A stretch of DNA of 64,000 nucleotides, from assembly GCA_902806575.1 (NCBI GenBank), contig CADCXD010000018.1, positions 1,550,001-1,614,000 on the forward strand. Direction: 5' to 3'. The DNA is from Jackrogersella multiformis (lineage: Eukaryota; Ascomycota; Sordariomycetes; Xylariales; Hypoxylaceae). Shown here one piece after another: positions 1-10,758 of the stretch (position 1 is the stretch's first letter; the number at the start of each line of letters is the position of its first letter). The position numbers were made by a program, and so were the translations under genes. The notes beneath the pieces are model-generated. The model ran no database searches and was not told the origin of the DNA. It worked only from the letters and a program-made list of their open reading frames with translations.

Positions 1-50
1 GATGGAAAATGAGTCACGTTCATAGAACTGGCATAGGGATGGCCACTTAC

Positions 51-1091
51 AACCGTGGAAGTTAGCGTTCCCTCGCGTGAAAGCGGATGCGCTCGTGCTA
101 GGTCCCGAGATAAAGTAATTATTGACGATATTCGCAGAGCTCTGACCAGAACTGTCGCCGGCGATGTAGGCCCCGCCTCCTCCCCAGTTGTACATAATCT
201 ATTGAAATGTCAGCAACTAATACACTACTAAAACATATGATATTCTATTAGAGATGCTTACATTATTTTGAAAGTCGTTCATCCCTTTGACCTTGGGATT
301 CCTCGTCTTATTATCGATGTATAAGTTTCTGAAGAGACTAATACCGTAGTCTGACTGCATAAGTCCACCACATGAGTGCGTTTCCAGCCCCTGACCGATA
401 ATTGTGTTTTGCACCGTCACGTTATGCACAGCTCCATTGATAGAGAAGGTCTCGTCCCGACCCCAGGCCACTGAAACGTGATCGAAAATCATGTTGCTGC
501 CCTCAGCAATGGTGATCCCGTCTATCAACATATTTCAGTATGTGGGCTAAATCCTAATCACGCCAAGATTCAATAATACCTTTGCCCGAATCACCACCTT
601 TGCCCATGCGGAATCGGATATAGCGCACGATGGCATCGTTGGCGTTGGAAAACGATATCCCATTTCCATAGATCGTGATGCCCTTGAACATAATCATTAA
701 TGTTTGGGAAACCCCTATTGGGACATCTACAAGGAGCGCTTACATCACCTGGAGCTGTCTGTCCGGCAATGTAAATGTTCTTCGACACGGAAATCCGCGT
801 GGCGATCTTGACGGTCCCTCCGACGTCGAAGACGATTATACGATTAGCCTTCGATACAGCATCGCGAAACGATCCCGCTCCGGAATCTCTATAAAACACT
901 TATGAGAGAACTAACTTTGTAGGACTGTACTGCGATACTCACTTTAGATTAGTCACATGGTAAACTGAACCCGTCCTGCCACCGACGGAATTTCGGCCAA
1001 ATCCTTCAGCTCCAGGGAACGCAAGAAGCCCTGAGATACTTGGGATGAGCGTCGCTAGACAGACCGTCGCCAGAAACTTGAGGATACCCAT
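51..1091 (-). CDS. Secreted pectate lyase-like protein (PL1-type beta-helix), 3' part outside window
   Basis: Cleavage of pectate in plant cell walls, outside the cell, is the expected role. The ATG at 1091 opens a hydrophobic signal peptide (MGILKFLATVCLATL...), followed by the family's PGAEGFG opening. Five exons are readable: 1091-943, 888-744, 682-584, 521-262 and 198-51. The joined frame gives VTNLKDSGAGSFRDAVS, IAGQTAPGDGITIYGNG, GKDGITIAEGSN and WGRDETFS, all typical of fungal PL1-like lyases, then a YNWGGGAYIAGDSSG stretch. A donor (GTAAGT) at 50 starts an intron that runs off the left edge, so the C-terminus is missing here. The acceptors were chosen because the nearer ones give a stop or a frame shift. 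The family assignment is firm; activity and exact PL subfamily are not shown. Nothing suggests it is a pseudogene. Confidence 0.85.
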
Positions 1092-2143
1092 GATTGCGAG
1101 TGGCTCAAGACAGCGTACTGGGAAAGAAGAAGGCCCGAGGACATCGCCATGAAAATGTGGTGTACGGAAGAAATGTATGTCAATTCATATATTTAACCCG
1201 ACACCGAACTGTCGCATGTGATTTTCCCGGCTTGCCTTCAAAGGACGCAGGGATTAATTAGTGCCCTGTCATGGAAATGTTGGAAACGGTGCCAATACCC
1301 AATAGAGTCAGGGGTCCGGCGTAGCCTAAAACTTACCACTATTTACACGAAATTGAAGGGTCAAACCGCTGAAAAGTCTACTCGATTTCATGTAATCTAC
1401 CTAGGTACGCAGTTACTCGATACCCCTTCAAATCACCTGCAGTTTTTTTTTTCTTTTTCGTCCAGAGAACCAACGTGTCTTAGGCAGATAGTGTTGATTC
1501 TCTGCGGTTGAGCCAGAAACATGAAGATTTGCGACATGGCATGGAATTGTAATTTTCATTCCTTCTTATTTCATTCATATTGAGCTATGAATGATAGAGG
1601 CACTGCAATTGAGAAAATTAGAGCTGGCCGTAGCGTTATGCCTTCATTACTTAAAAGGTTCGAACTTGGAGGGAGTGACCGACGACCTTATGGACAGCTG
1701 GCTTAATGTATATCGGAGTCGAGCTTCCTATTTATCTCAGTATGGGTAAGAACTAGTAACCACTGTTTATTTCTATTTGATGAATTTACTCTGGGATGAA
1801 TCATGTATGCCGTGTGGTATATTCCATGAGACGAGACAACTGCGAGGCGATAGTGGGTTGGCTTAAGACATCATCTACCCTTAAAAGAACTGCGACCTTA
1901 ATCACAGACTGCATTCTCGTATCATATGATAGTAATTAGTTTATATTACAACTTCCCTCCTTCTCTTCTCGTACAAGATGCATTGCCACTAATGGGTATC
2001 TATCAGTAGATTGGGTACATAAACACTCATCCATCCATACCATTCATCCCGGGATATCAAATCGAAAGGAACCGGCCGTGCCATACCATCAGATAAAAAC
2101 AATGAAAAGAAGCAGAAGAAAATTCTCGCACGTCGAGAACGCT
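1092..2143. other. Intergenic region, pectate lyase 5' side to erdS 3' side
   Basis: This stretch holds the upstream region of the pectate lyase gene and the 3' flank of erdS. The open frames in it are short and show no recognisable protein signature. I see no RNA gene or repeat. Confidence 0.5.
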
Positions 2144-4879
2144 TCACATCTCGTCTTCGAAGAACTTGATCAGTGTCCTGGCGCCCGACACCCCAAGACC
2201 CATGAAGGGATAGCAGATATAAACCGGATCATGCTTCACGCCGAACTTCTCCCTAAACTCACTCTTGGCGATTAGCTTTAACTGCTGTGCCACCGTCTTA
2301 TACGTGCGACTGAGCAGCCTGGCTTTAATACCATTCAGGTTGCTGCCGGTGACGAGCTCATCCATAGCACCCACGCCGAAAGTCACGCTGCTAACTCCTG
2401 AGGCCGTTAGGCATTGGATAGCGCGAGAGATGAGGGATTCGATGCTGCCGGATGGAGAGCCGGGGAAGTCGAGGGCGAATTTTATTTGATAGCCATGTTC
2501 GGGCGAGAGACGGTGCAATATGACGAGCCCGACAATCTCTCCATTCTTGTCTTCGGCCCACAGGTAGCGCCGATGCGCCATTGACACCCACGGCCGTACT
2601 TCAGTGATGTGTACCTGTTTACGGCCTTTGCGACCCTCTTTCCAGTCTTCGATGCGCTTGTCGCATTTTCCCTTCACGTCGTCGGGAACTGACTGACCGA
2701 GAGCTGTCTCGTATATCTTCACTTCAGCATTCTTAGCTTGGCGTTCCTTCTTAACCATCCTATTTGCGTTATCCACGTCCACACGCTCCTCGGCTACGCA
2801 CGTCAGTGTCCGCCATCCAAGTCGGGCGCTGAGAATATCTTCGACTTGAGCAGAAACCAATATCCAGATAGGTCGGAGATCTTCTGTAATCTTGAGGTAC
2901 TTTAGGAAGGCGCCGATAACAATGCTATACTGTCGCGAGTCGCAGAGGGGGTTGCCCATTATCATCGCGTAGCCGTTCTCTTCGGCATATCCAACCGCGG
3001 CTCCAGTCTCTGTATCTCGCCAGACCTTGTACCGCTCGTCAAGCCAGGAGGTGTTTGTCGCATCACCGTAGTTTACGATGAGTTTCTCGAGGTCGGGTAG
3101 ATGGACGTGGTCATGTTCTCCTTCAAAGGCATAGCGGATAGTATCAGCCTCTGGGAACGGGACCTTTCCAGACTGATCCGGTTTCTTTTCAGGCAAAGAC
3201 TTTGGATCTCTTGGGAATAGGCTCGCATTTCGAACATCTCCTAGATTTAGCAAAAGGAATAGTACACGCTCAAGGCCAATACCGCAACCTGCGTGCGGCG
3301 GTGCGCCCAACTCGAATGCCTGCATGTACTCTTCCATTCCGTTTTGGTCTACTCCTGCCTTCTTCATCCTTTCGGATAAGATTCGTGGGTTGTTTATTCT
3401 TTGGCCACCTGTTGTGATCTCCTGGCCGCGAAGGAATATGTCGAAGGAATTGGTAATTGTGTCATCATCCGGATCCAAATGCGTGTAAAATGGCCGCGCC
3501 GACGCTGGAAACTTGTCGAGTATGAAATAATCGGTCCCATACTTCTCCTTGACGAGTTTACCAAGTTGAATTTCCGCTCGTGTTCCGAAATCTTCGTCTT
3601 CAGAAGCTGGCTTGCCGTCATCATCTGTCCACCCGGATGAGTTCAATAAATGAACTCCCTCCTTGAAGGTCAGCCGAGGAGTCTGTTCCAGCCAGACTAA
3701 GTCTTGGTGGGGAAACTTCATTTTGACATTATCTATCTCTCTGCGACACCGAGAGTAGATACCCTTAAAGATGGCTTTCAGCATTTCATCTATGACACCC
3801 ATAGCTTCATGGTAATCATTAGAGATCTCCATTTCTAGGTCTAGACCAGTGTACTCAGTCAGATGTCGGTGGGTGTTACTGTCTTCAGCCCTGAAAACTG
3901 GACCGATTTCGAAGACACGGCCAAAATCAGAAGAAATGGCCATCTGTTTTGCCAATTGTGGACTCTGCGCCAAAAAGGCGTTTCTACCAAAATAATTCAC
4001 CCTGAAGACCTCCGCACCCGACTCGGTCGCGGCGGGCTGAAGTTTGGGTGTTTGGATCTCAATGAATCCTTGTTCTTCCAATGTTGAACGAAATATGTTG
4101 CAGATGACTGAACGGATACGGAAAACGCTCTGCATGGCTGGGGTTCGGAGGTAAATGAGTCGATTCGCAAGACGGACTCGGTTTGAGGCTGCCAGCTGTA
4201 TCTCGTGATTTTCTTCATTCTCTTCTACCTGCTCTATGTTGTAGACATCAATGGCTAAAGGTTCTTCCACCTGTACCAAGACGTGCATACTGTCGATGAG
4301 GATTTCGAGATGATGTATACTGCACGTCTTGACCTGTTCCGGTGGTTCACGTACAGTTCCTCGGACGTGTACTACGGACTCGGTGTTCAAATGTTCTGCC
4401 CATCGTACGAAATTTTCGGACACGACCCCTTCTCGGACATGCAGAACACCTTGTACAGTGTCAACCTGTTGACGCAGAAGGACGAAGGCTAACTTGGAGC
4501 TTACGGATCGCACGTGGTGAAGTCGCGCACTGAAGCTGATGGTCTCTCCAATGAGATCAGTAGAGAGATGCTCCAGCAGAAATGAAGGCGGCATGCCCTC
4601 CCCGGCGAGTGTGCCATAACTTGGTCGTATTTCCGGTGGCTCAGTGGATAGCGCTTTTTGCTCTTCCTCCTTACGTTTTGCTTGTAAAGATCGGCGTTCT
4701 TCTTTATGTGACTCTTTCTTGGCCCGTTTTTCATAAACGGCTCTCAAGTGTTTCTTGTCCGATTCCGAATCTAGCTTATCTGTGTCGCCAAGATGAATTT
4801 TTGTCATATGATTCTTGGCAGATGTATGTCCGACGATTCGGTTGAGTAGGAGGATAGGATTCTTTAGTTTCAAAGGCAT
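2144..4879 (-). CDS. erdS: Ergosteryl-3beta-O-L-aspartate synthase (AspRS-DUF2156 fusion)
   Basis: This intronless 911-residue protein charges tRNA(Asp) with aspartate and then transfers the aspartyl group to the 3-hydroxyl of ergosterol. The ATG at 4879 is used; the open frame extends eight codons further only through a GTG. Order: a charged N-terminal extension (about 25-85), an OB-fold anticodon-binding domain (about 100-200), then a class II AspRS core with motif 2 (FRAEDSNTHRHLTEY, about 330) and motif 3 (GAPPHAGCGIGLERV, about 530). A linker at about 560-575 leads into a GNAT-like DUF2156 domain (about 580-905), the domain of bacterial aminoacyl-phosphatidylglycerol synthases. A plain AspRS ends near the motif 3 region, so the extra 330 residues are diagnostic. 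Established knowledge: this fusion and its adjacent hydrolase were characterised in Aspergillus fumigatus. The divergent neighbour at 6127 is that hydrolase, which supports the call. A separate housekeeping AspRS is expected elsewhere in the genome. Confidence 0.93.
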   Translation of the reverse strand: MPLKLKNPILLLNRIVGHTSAKNHMTKIHLGDTDKLDSESDKKHLRAVYEKRAKKESHKEERRSLQAKRKEEEQKALSTEPPEIRPSYGTLAGEGMPPSFLLEHLSTDLIGETISFSARLHHVRSVSSKLAFVLLRQQVDTVQGVLHVREGVVSENFVRWAEHLNTESVVHVRGTVREPPEQVKTCSIHHLEILIDSMHVLVQVEEPLAIDVYNIEQVEENEENHEIQLAASNRVRLANRLIYLRTPAMQSVFRIRSVICNIFRSTLEEQGFIEIQTPKLQPAATESGAEVFRVNYFGRNAFLAQSPQLAKQMAISSDFGRVFEIGPVFRAEDSNTHRHLTEYTGLDLEMEISNDYHEAMGVIDEMLKAIFKGIYSRCRREIDNVKMKFPHQDLVWLEQTPRLTFKEGVHLLNSSGWTDDDGKPASEDEDFGTRAEIQLGKLVKEKYGTDYFILDKFPASARPFYTHLDPDDDTITNSFDIFLRGQEITTGGQRINNPRILSERMKKAGVDQNGMEEYMQAFELGAPPHAGCGIGLERVLFLLLNLGDVRNASLFPRDPKSLPEKKPDQSGKVPFPEADTIRYAFEGEHDHVHLPDLEKLIVNYGDATNTSWLDERYKVWRDTETGAAVGYAEENGYAMIMGNPLCDSRQYSIVIGAFLKYLKITEDLRPIWILVSAQVEDILSARLGWRTLTCVAEERVDVDNANRMVKKERQAKNAEVKIYETALGQSVPDDVKGKCDKRIEDWKEGRKGRKQVHITEVRPWVSMAHRRYLWAEDKNGEIVGLVILHRLSPEHGYQIKFALDFPGSPSGSIESLISRAIQCLTASGVSSVTFGVGAMDELVTGSNLNGIKARLLSRTYKTVAQQLKLIAKSEFREKFGVKHDPVYICYPFMGLGVSGARTLIKFFEDEM

Positions 4880-6126
4880 GGTGCTGTTGTAGTTGGGTAT
4901 CACTATAAGTACAGTCGAAATACGTGGAAAAATGCGATCGCGCCCTTCTTGAGCATAGGGAGGTGCTCGTCTAAAGAACGGTAGAATCGGATCAGATATA
5001 ATAGACAGTTGTTGGATTTACTCTATCCTCTCACAGACTTACAAAATCATAAAAAGGGAAATGGATGTCACAGGCATTGGAGGTTTATTAATAAACCTTG
5101 GCGGAAACTCGGTCCATACCTAGGTACCTAGCTTAAGGTTAATTGCCTCTAGTACCTTAGGTAGGCACGAAAATCGCCTTAGGGTTAAACTGTACTAGGT
5201 ACTACCTAATAGATTTTCTGGAAGTTACAAGGCCGATACCTGGAATTACATTGTGAAACATACATTAGGTACATACGTGTATTGTGACGACAGTACTGCA
5301 CCCGAGTACCCTCCTGGAACAAACAGACCGGTCTGACGTACAGTTGTGCAGCCAATTAGAAGTCAAGATAGCTACACATCTATCCTTATTTGGTAAATTC
5401 TATACTTTCGGTACAATAATGCAGGGATAATCGATGTGCCACAGATGATATGTCAACCTTTCATTGCCGCCTTTTTGTGGGGCGGTAGCTCATGACATCA
5501 TGAAGTCGAAGATCTAGATCTAACAATTGGATCTCGTTCTATCCATCAAAAAAGGGACCATTAAAGCAAATATTCTCGTCACTCCTGCTTGCCACATGTG
5601 TATAGCCACATTTTTATCTACGGATAAACGCGCCACCTATGTTAGTAATCTAACAGACGAATTTATTAAAATCTCCGAAGTCCGGGATAAGGTTTAGCTA
5701 GCTGGCTAGCTAGCTGAGGTTCGAGCTATCCCCTGATTGCCCAGGTGATAAACGTCATATCAGTGGGTATCCTAGGTACCTAGAATGTAGGTACCGAGTT
5801 TAACTGTTTATGCTAAATGAAACTCTTACGTCGATACATACATATTTTGACGTATCATCCTACCTACATAGTACCTTAGGTAGGTAATGAGTTGGAACTG
5901 TCAACAAACTGCATTTATCGTAACACTCAACTCTCATGTCAGTCTACTGTTCGCGGCTTTAATTTGACCAAGTATAATGAGGCAGTCCTGTGCTACAAAA
6001 TTGCGACAACGAGCCGACGAAGACCTCGTTATCTACCTACCTGGGTAGTTTCTATCCCGTTTTTTTTTCCCCATTTCTTCTCATATTTGCAATTAATTAA
6101 ATCTCACATGGGAACTTGAACCCAGA
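4880..6126. promoter_or_regulatory. Shared divergent upstream region of erdS and erdH
   Basis: These 1.25 kb separate the two start codons and must hold both promoters. It has two copies of the dispersed CCTAGG/GGTACC palindrome (about 5118-5130 and 5771-5783), a GCTAGCTGGCTAGCTAGC run at about 5698, and a long pyrimidine tract just before the erdH start (6059-6085). No protein-like frame is present. Co-regulation of the two genes is inferred from the arrangement. Confidence 0.55.
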
Positions 6127-7305
6127 ATGCAAGCTGTCGAGGGAATACCCATTCTCTCTGGGAGTAACCCGGAAGAGAACCTGGCTAAAGGCGAGGTACC
6201 TCCTGATCAGAAACCAAAGAAAGCAAAGGACAAAACAGGAGCTCCTCCTTCGCGCTTCTCGCTTAGAATAACGGCCGGCTGGTGGAGGTCTTTACAATGC
6301 ATCGGAATGAGCTTACACTTCCTAGCACCTCCGCGACCCCCGAATCCAGACTTCATCAAGACTATCCCCTCTACCTTGGCTACCCAGAAAGGCCAATTCA
6401 ATCTCCAATTCTACCTACCTGAAGGCTACAATAAGGACCCAAATAGCAATAAGTGGCCCGTCATCGTGAACTTTCATGGTGGTGGATTCACGCTGGGTAA
6501 TGCATCAGATGACGCAAGATTCGCGCGTTTTGTCCTCGAGAAATGTCATGCGGTATTTGTCTCAGTCGACTATCGACTGGCGCCGGAATTCCCCTTCCCT
6601 ATCGCTGTCGATGATGGAGCAGACGCGATACTGTATATTATCAAGAATGCGGCAGATCTCCGACTTGATTGCAACAGGATAGCAACGTCGGGGTTTTCCG
6701 CAGGTGGAAATATCGCTCTCACAGCTCCGATTCGCTTATTCGAACATCGAAAGACGACCAAGGTTCCTGAATATCGCATTCTTGCTATTGCAACTTGGTA
6801 TCCGATTACCGACTACACGCTCAGTCGCGCTGAACGCCGGGCAACCGCGCTCCGTCCCGAGGCCACCCTGCCTCCGACATTAACGAATCTTTTCGATGCG
6901 TCGTATCTCTTCCCCCCCGAACTAGACCTTGCTCACCCATTCTTGTCGCCTTCCAGAGCATCGGACGAAGTGCTTATGGAGAGCTTACCTCCTAATGTGA
7001 TCTTCTACACATGCGAATGGGATATGCTATTACGGGAGGGGCAGGAGCTTGCTCAGCGGTTACAGATGCCGCCCATCTCGAAAAATGTCTATTATACTAT
7101 GATATCTGATGTGGGGCATGGCTGGGATAAAGGACCCAACCCAATGAATCCTCCACCTAAGTCAGAGAGACTATACGCAGAATGTTGCCGAAGACTAAAA
7201 GGCGTCTTCGATGAAGACCAAGTGCATTCGATTTTCCACATTCCGCGAAAATTACCTCCGCTACTACTACGCTCCAAACCAAAGGATGAGAAGGAAGCAG
7301 AATAA
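6127..7305 (+). CDS. erdH: Ergosteryl-aspartate hydrolase (HSL-type alpha/beta hydrolase)
   Basis: The predicted role is to hydrolyse ergosteryl-3beta-O-aspartate back to ergosterol and aspartate. The 392-residue intronless protein is a hormone-sensitive-lipase-type alpha/beta hydrolase. It has the oxyanion motif HGGGFT (about 118), DYRLAPE (about 152), the nucleophile elbow GFSAGG (about 193), a candidate catalytic Asp in CEWDML (about 301) and His in VGHGWD (about 332). No signal peptide is evident; a charged Lys-rich N-terminus (about 20-40) precedes a WWRSLQCIGMSL segment that could lie at a membrane. Function is inferred mainly from synteny: it lies divergently beside the AspRS-DUF2156 fusion, as erdH does beside erdS in Aspergillus. 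Without that context it would be only a steryl/acyl esterase-like hydrolase. The ATG at 6127 is the first plausible start after an upstream pyrimidine tract. Confidence 0.85.
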   Translation: MQAVEGIPILSGSNPEENLAKGEVPPDQKPKKAKDKTGAPPSRFSLRITAGWWRSLQCIGMSLHFLAPPRPPNPDFIKTIPSTLATQKGQFNLQFYLPEGYNKDPNSNKWPVIVNFHGGGFTLGNASDDARFARFVLEKCHAVFVSVDYRLAPEFPFPIAVDDGADAILYIIKNAADLRLDCNRIATSGFSAGGNIALTAPIRLFEHRKTTKVPEYRILAIATWYPITDYTLSRAERRATALRPEATLPPTLTNLFDASYLFPPELDLAHPFLSPSRASDEVLMESLPPNVIFYTCEWDMLLREGQELAQRLQMPPISKNVYYTMISDVGHGWDKGPNPMNPPPKSERLYAECCRRLKGVFDEDQVHSIFHIPRKLPPLLLRSKPKDEKEAE

Positions 7306-8158
7306 ATGGCTGTACTAAGACTACCTATAATAATAGGATGGTTACGAAGTGCTACCTACTCACTACCTATTCAAGATCAATCGTCTAGAGGTACCCACGT
7401 ATCGCAGATACCACAGTAAATTAGATGCTCTAGTGTAATAAATCATTATGCCTATAGGTATGGTTAGAAACCGTTTAGTGATGGCTTATTACCATCGTAT
7501 TATGAGTGTATCACCAGCGTAGCATTATATTTTCTTTATTACATACCTAGATAGATGTGATAGATGTGATAGATGATAATCGGTTGTATGCACGAAATCG
7601 CGAAGACGCGCAATACTACCTTAGGTACCTAGGTAGGTAGATTCAAGACAAGATTTCGGTTATGTGTTAATAGTCCTACATACGTCATCTTATATCTTAT
7701 AGTGCGGGTTAATGGGTCTATCTATGCCAAGATATCGGGGTTCACCAATATCCGATTGATGCATATCGTTCTATTAGGCTGCAGGGGCCCGTCCGGAAGT
7801 ATCTTTAGGACCAAATGCTCCTAAGGGATATCCCTGCATCGAGGCTCGAATATGAACAACGTCATAGCCATCCTCTACTTTCGTCAGTCCTTCCAATTGT
7901 ACCTACCTTAGGTACCTGGGTACTTGATTGATTGATAGATACCTAGGAGGTAGGTAACACAATACAGTTCCTGTGTCTCGACTCCATTAATTAAAATGCG
8001 AAAGACAAACATTTACCTACCACACTCATCATACAATGGGCTTGATCACATCCCACAGCATCGAGACTCTGCTCACTGATGAATGATTGAATCATCCGTG
8101 TAAGTCAAGTTGCATATTTAGCAACTCTGTATTTTAGTCCACTTCCCCAGAAGCGTTG
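7306..8158. other. Intergenic region
   Basis: This is the 3' flank of erdH and the upstream region of the membrane protein gene. It carries copies of the TAGGTACCTAGGTA-type motif at 7621-7640 and about 7906-7955 and a short GATAGATGT tandem near 7553-7575. No coding signal is seen. Confidence 0.5.
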
Positions 8159-9321
8159 ATGAGTCGCGATATGGCGAGCAACGACTTAGAAAATGAAAAC
8201 GCCGTTCTAGACCCGCCTCCAGCATCGTTCGGTCTGGATGAGTCCGGAGGTGAATCTATTTCGTCTGCGACCGCCGGCAAGGATCCGAGCGAGGAGCTGC
8301 CCGGCCTACCGCGACTGAACTACAAACTATTAGACCACAAGAAGAAGCTCTTCCTCGTCGGAGGCCTTTTACTCCTCGAAGGGAGCATATTACCCATTGT
8401 TCTATTCTATCCGCTATGGTTTGACACAACCCTGAGACATGGCATTCGTAAGTAGCTGTAACTTTCTCTTTACTCCTTCACCTCTGGTATAAAGTCACAA
8501 GACCATCTATAAATATATATCTATGACCATGGGCTCACATGTATACCCAGTTTTCGCAATCATCACCTCTTTCTTCGGCCTCGTCTCGGGTCTCGAGTTC
8601 GCTCATCGGTCATGGCGCTTGATTATGAAAGATGATCTTTATCGACCCTTAAACGGTCAGCGCTGGCGCTTCGACTTCACACACATGACGCTATCCGTCG
8701 GCTACACCGTCATGACAGGGATTTTGATTGGGGCATCAATACCACATGAGCCGCTAGTCCGCCCGCTCGCTATACCTCTACCCCTATTCTTCATCGAGGT
8801 GGGATCTCTTGCCCTCGCTACAGGCTTCATGAACGCGAGAAATATGCCCGCTACATGCAAAGTCAGCTCAACACCGAAGGGGGCGCTGATACCACCAGTG
8901 TTATTGACGTTCATAGAAGACGTCGTCGCTGTCGACGGTGGGGCTGGCAAGACGTATAGACAAAGATTATTAGGCAGATATAAGGTCAGCAAGCATTTTA
9001 GAGCTCTCATCAAGGGCCTAAACTGGTTTTGGGGGGTCGGGTCCGTACTTGTTGGTGCTGGCTCGTTGGCAGTCGTATGGACTGTGCCCCAGGAGATCGC
9101 CTACGGAATAGGTAAGTTTTTGTATCTCCCAATCCGCCCACTAACTACTTAATACTGACATAATGCTCATAGGTTGGGGAGCGCCACTAGGCTTCACCAT
9201 CATCTGGACAGCCATAACAATTTTATGGGCACATCGAAGCCTTCAAACCGAGAAGAAGCGTTGGGTGGCTGACTTACGACGTCAAAACCAACAGGGGAAT
9301 GATAAACCACCAGATTCATAA
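8159..9321 (+). CDS. Uncharacterised fungal six-span membrane protein
   Basis: Three exons (8159-8447, 8551-9111, 9173-9321) join in frame to a 332-residue protein. The ATG at 8159 is used; the frame extends one codon upstream only through TTG. An acidic, Ser/Pro-rich N-terminus of about 60 residues is followed by about six hydrophobic spans: FLVGGLLLLEGSILPIVLFY, the FAIITSFFGLVSGLEF span, the MTLSVGYTVMTGILIG span, the PLPLFFIEVGSLALATGF span, WFWGVGSVLVGAGSLAVVW, and a last one starting GWGAPLGFTIIW. The C-terminus is charged (RSLQTEKKRW...). Both introns are about 60-100 nt with consensus sites. I do not recognise a named family or catalytic motif. The location is presumably an internal membrane or the plasma membrane. 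The erdH neighbour is tandem but nothing ties the two functionally. Confidence 0.8.
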
Positions 9322-9954
9322 GAAATAGACGAATACATAGGAAAATAATAGACTGTATTGTTACTTGGGTTTAGTTGGTTGTGAAAATCGATTAGAGAAA
9401 GCAATAATATTTCCAACACTGTCCATAGTTTCAGGGATAGAAGACCTAACTAGACCCATCAGATGGGCGCTTATAGCAAGCACCAAGCCTGGCGCTTAAG
9501 TATCTACGCCTCTTTATATCGTAGGATCAGTAATCCAACTTCCAACCTACGATTATGGCCAATAAGGATCTTATGACTGCGGCTCTCACTTCGGTAGGTA
9601 AGAGGCGCAGAAATTAACCCTTGCTAAAGGATCCTCCAGACTCACAATGCCATCACATGCGCGGGAAGAGTATGTTATATACAATTTTCATTTTATTATA
9701 TATAAATAATTAAATCATGCTATGCCAAAAATAACCCAATCAAATGCAAACCATCTAAAGAGCGCCAGTTAATGCGAATGCCCCTTTAAAACAAAAACTC
9801 TAGCGCTGGTGTAAATGAGTGACCGATGTAAAATCCCCCACAGCCCCTATCCCCGAAAAGTCCCCGAAAGCCATGATCCATATTCCCGTGTCCCCATAAT
9901 TATGTTGAATTAGGTACCTAGGTAGATAGGCAGGTAGGTAGGTAGGTAAGGTGT
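9322..9954. other. Convergent 3' intergenic region
   Basis: This is the 3' flank between the membrane protein gene (+) and the But2 gene (-). It is AT-rich near 9680-9710 and has a run of the dispersed motif at 9911-9950. Nothing coding was seen. Confidence 0.5.
9911..9950. repeat. Dispersed TAGGTACCTAGGTA motif with GGTA tandem run
   Basis: The palindromic core TAGGTACCTAGGTA is followed by repeated GGTA/GATA units immediately 3' of the But2 gene. It is one of the longest of the many intergenic copies of this motif in the window. Confidence 0.75.
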
Positions 9955-10758
9955 TTAGCAAGTGTAAGAGATGTAAAAGCCATTCTTCGTGTCCTGCTCC
10001 ATGAAGACGTGGCCGTCGCCGTTGACGGTGTTCAGGGTGAACTTGAAGTAGATGTTCTCGGCGCAGTCGATGGTGCCGGCGGTATGGTTCGTCGCGGCCG
10101 GGGCCTGCTTGTCCCAGAAGGTGAAGTCGGGGTTCTTGGTCTGGCTCTTGTCGGCGGGCTCGAACGCCGCGATGCTGGACGACGACACGGGCGACCCGGC
10201 GGCCGGGAACCCGGTCAGGGGCAGCAAGGACGTGTACCCGCTCTTGTCGACTACGAAGCTGCGCTCCGCCTCGTCGGCCTGCCGCCAGGCCAGCGAGCAC
10301 GACTTCGCCGCCGCCGGGATGCCCGAGAACACCGCCACCTGCTCCAGCTGCGGGTCCGCCTCGTGCACCTGGACCTCCAGGTACGACACCGGCGGCTGCG
10401 ACAGCTCCGGCTGCGACGGGTACAGGTTGTACATGGTCGGCTGCCAGACGATGCCGCTGGTGCAGGTCGCGGGGGCCGGGGCGGGGGCTTCGGCGGTGGG
10501 CGGCACGACGGCCGAGTCGCAGGTCGTGGTGGGCACGGAGGCTACGACGGTGGTGGTGGTGATGGGCGGCAGCGCGCAGGGGTCCTTCTCGAAGCATCCC
10601 CGGTACCCGTTGGCGCAGACATAGAAGACCGTGCCGGCGGCGCAGTCGGACTCGCCCCGGCGGGAGAGCTTCTGCGCCGAGCCGGCGTTGATCGGGCTCG
10701 CTAGGGCGACGGCCGCGAGGCAGGCCAGAGTGGTGGCGGTCTTGATGATGGACGACAT
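9955..10758 (-). CDS. Secreted But2-domain protein
   Basis: A 267-residue intronless secreted protein. It begins with a signal peptide (about 1-20, ending near ALASPINA) and has a dibasic KLSRRGE site that could be cut by a Kex2-type protease. A Cys-containing segment (CAAGTVFYVCANGYRGCFEKDPC, in parts, about 39-61) and a Thr/Pro/Ala linker follow. The C-terminal domain (about 105-267) has VFSGIPAAAKSCSLAW, LPLTGFP, FTFWDKQAPA, DCAENIYFKF and GDGHVFMEQDTKNGFYISYTC-like elements. These match the fungal But2 C-terminal domain family (Pfam But2), found in many secreted proteins of unknown function. Codons are strongly G/C-ending, unlike its neighbours, which suggests high expression and explains the long shadow frames on the other strand. 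On the minus strand, a TATATATCG box lies about 90 bases upstream of the ATG. Confidence 0.82.
   Translation of the reverse strand: MSSIIKTATTLACLAAVALASPINAGSAQKLSRRGESDCAAGTVFYVCANGYRGCFEKDPCALPPITTTTVVASVPTTTCDSAVVPPTAEAPAPAPATCTSGIVWQPTMYNLYPSQPELSQPPVSYLEVQVHEADPQLEQVAVFSGIPAAAKSCSLAWRQADEAERSFVVDKSGYTSLLPLTGFPAAGSPVSSSSIAAFEPADKSQTKNPDFTFWDKQAPAATNHTAGTIDCAENIYFKFTLNTVNGDGHVFMEQDTKNGFYISYTC

Noticed and set aside
9800..10597. Minus-strand 265-codon frame overlapping the But2 gene in another frame
   Set aside because: His/Arg/Pro-rich translation without family features; same-strand shadow of the But2 gene.
10009..10704. Plus-strand 231-codon frame (and a 190-codon frame) opposite the But2 gene
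   Set aside because: Low-complexity Gly/Arg/Val translation that arises from G/C-ending codons of the real gene on the other strand, which has a signal peptide and domain matches.
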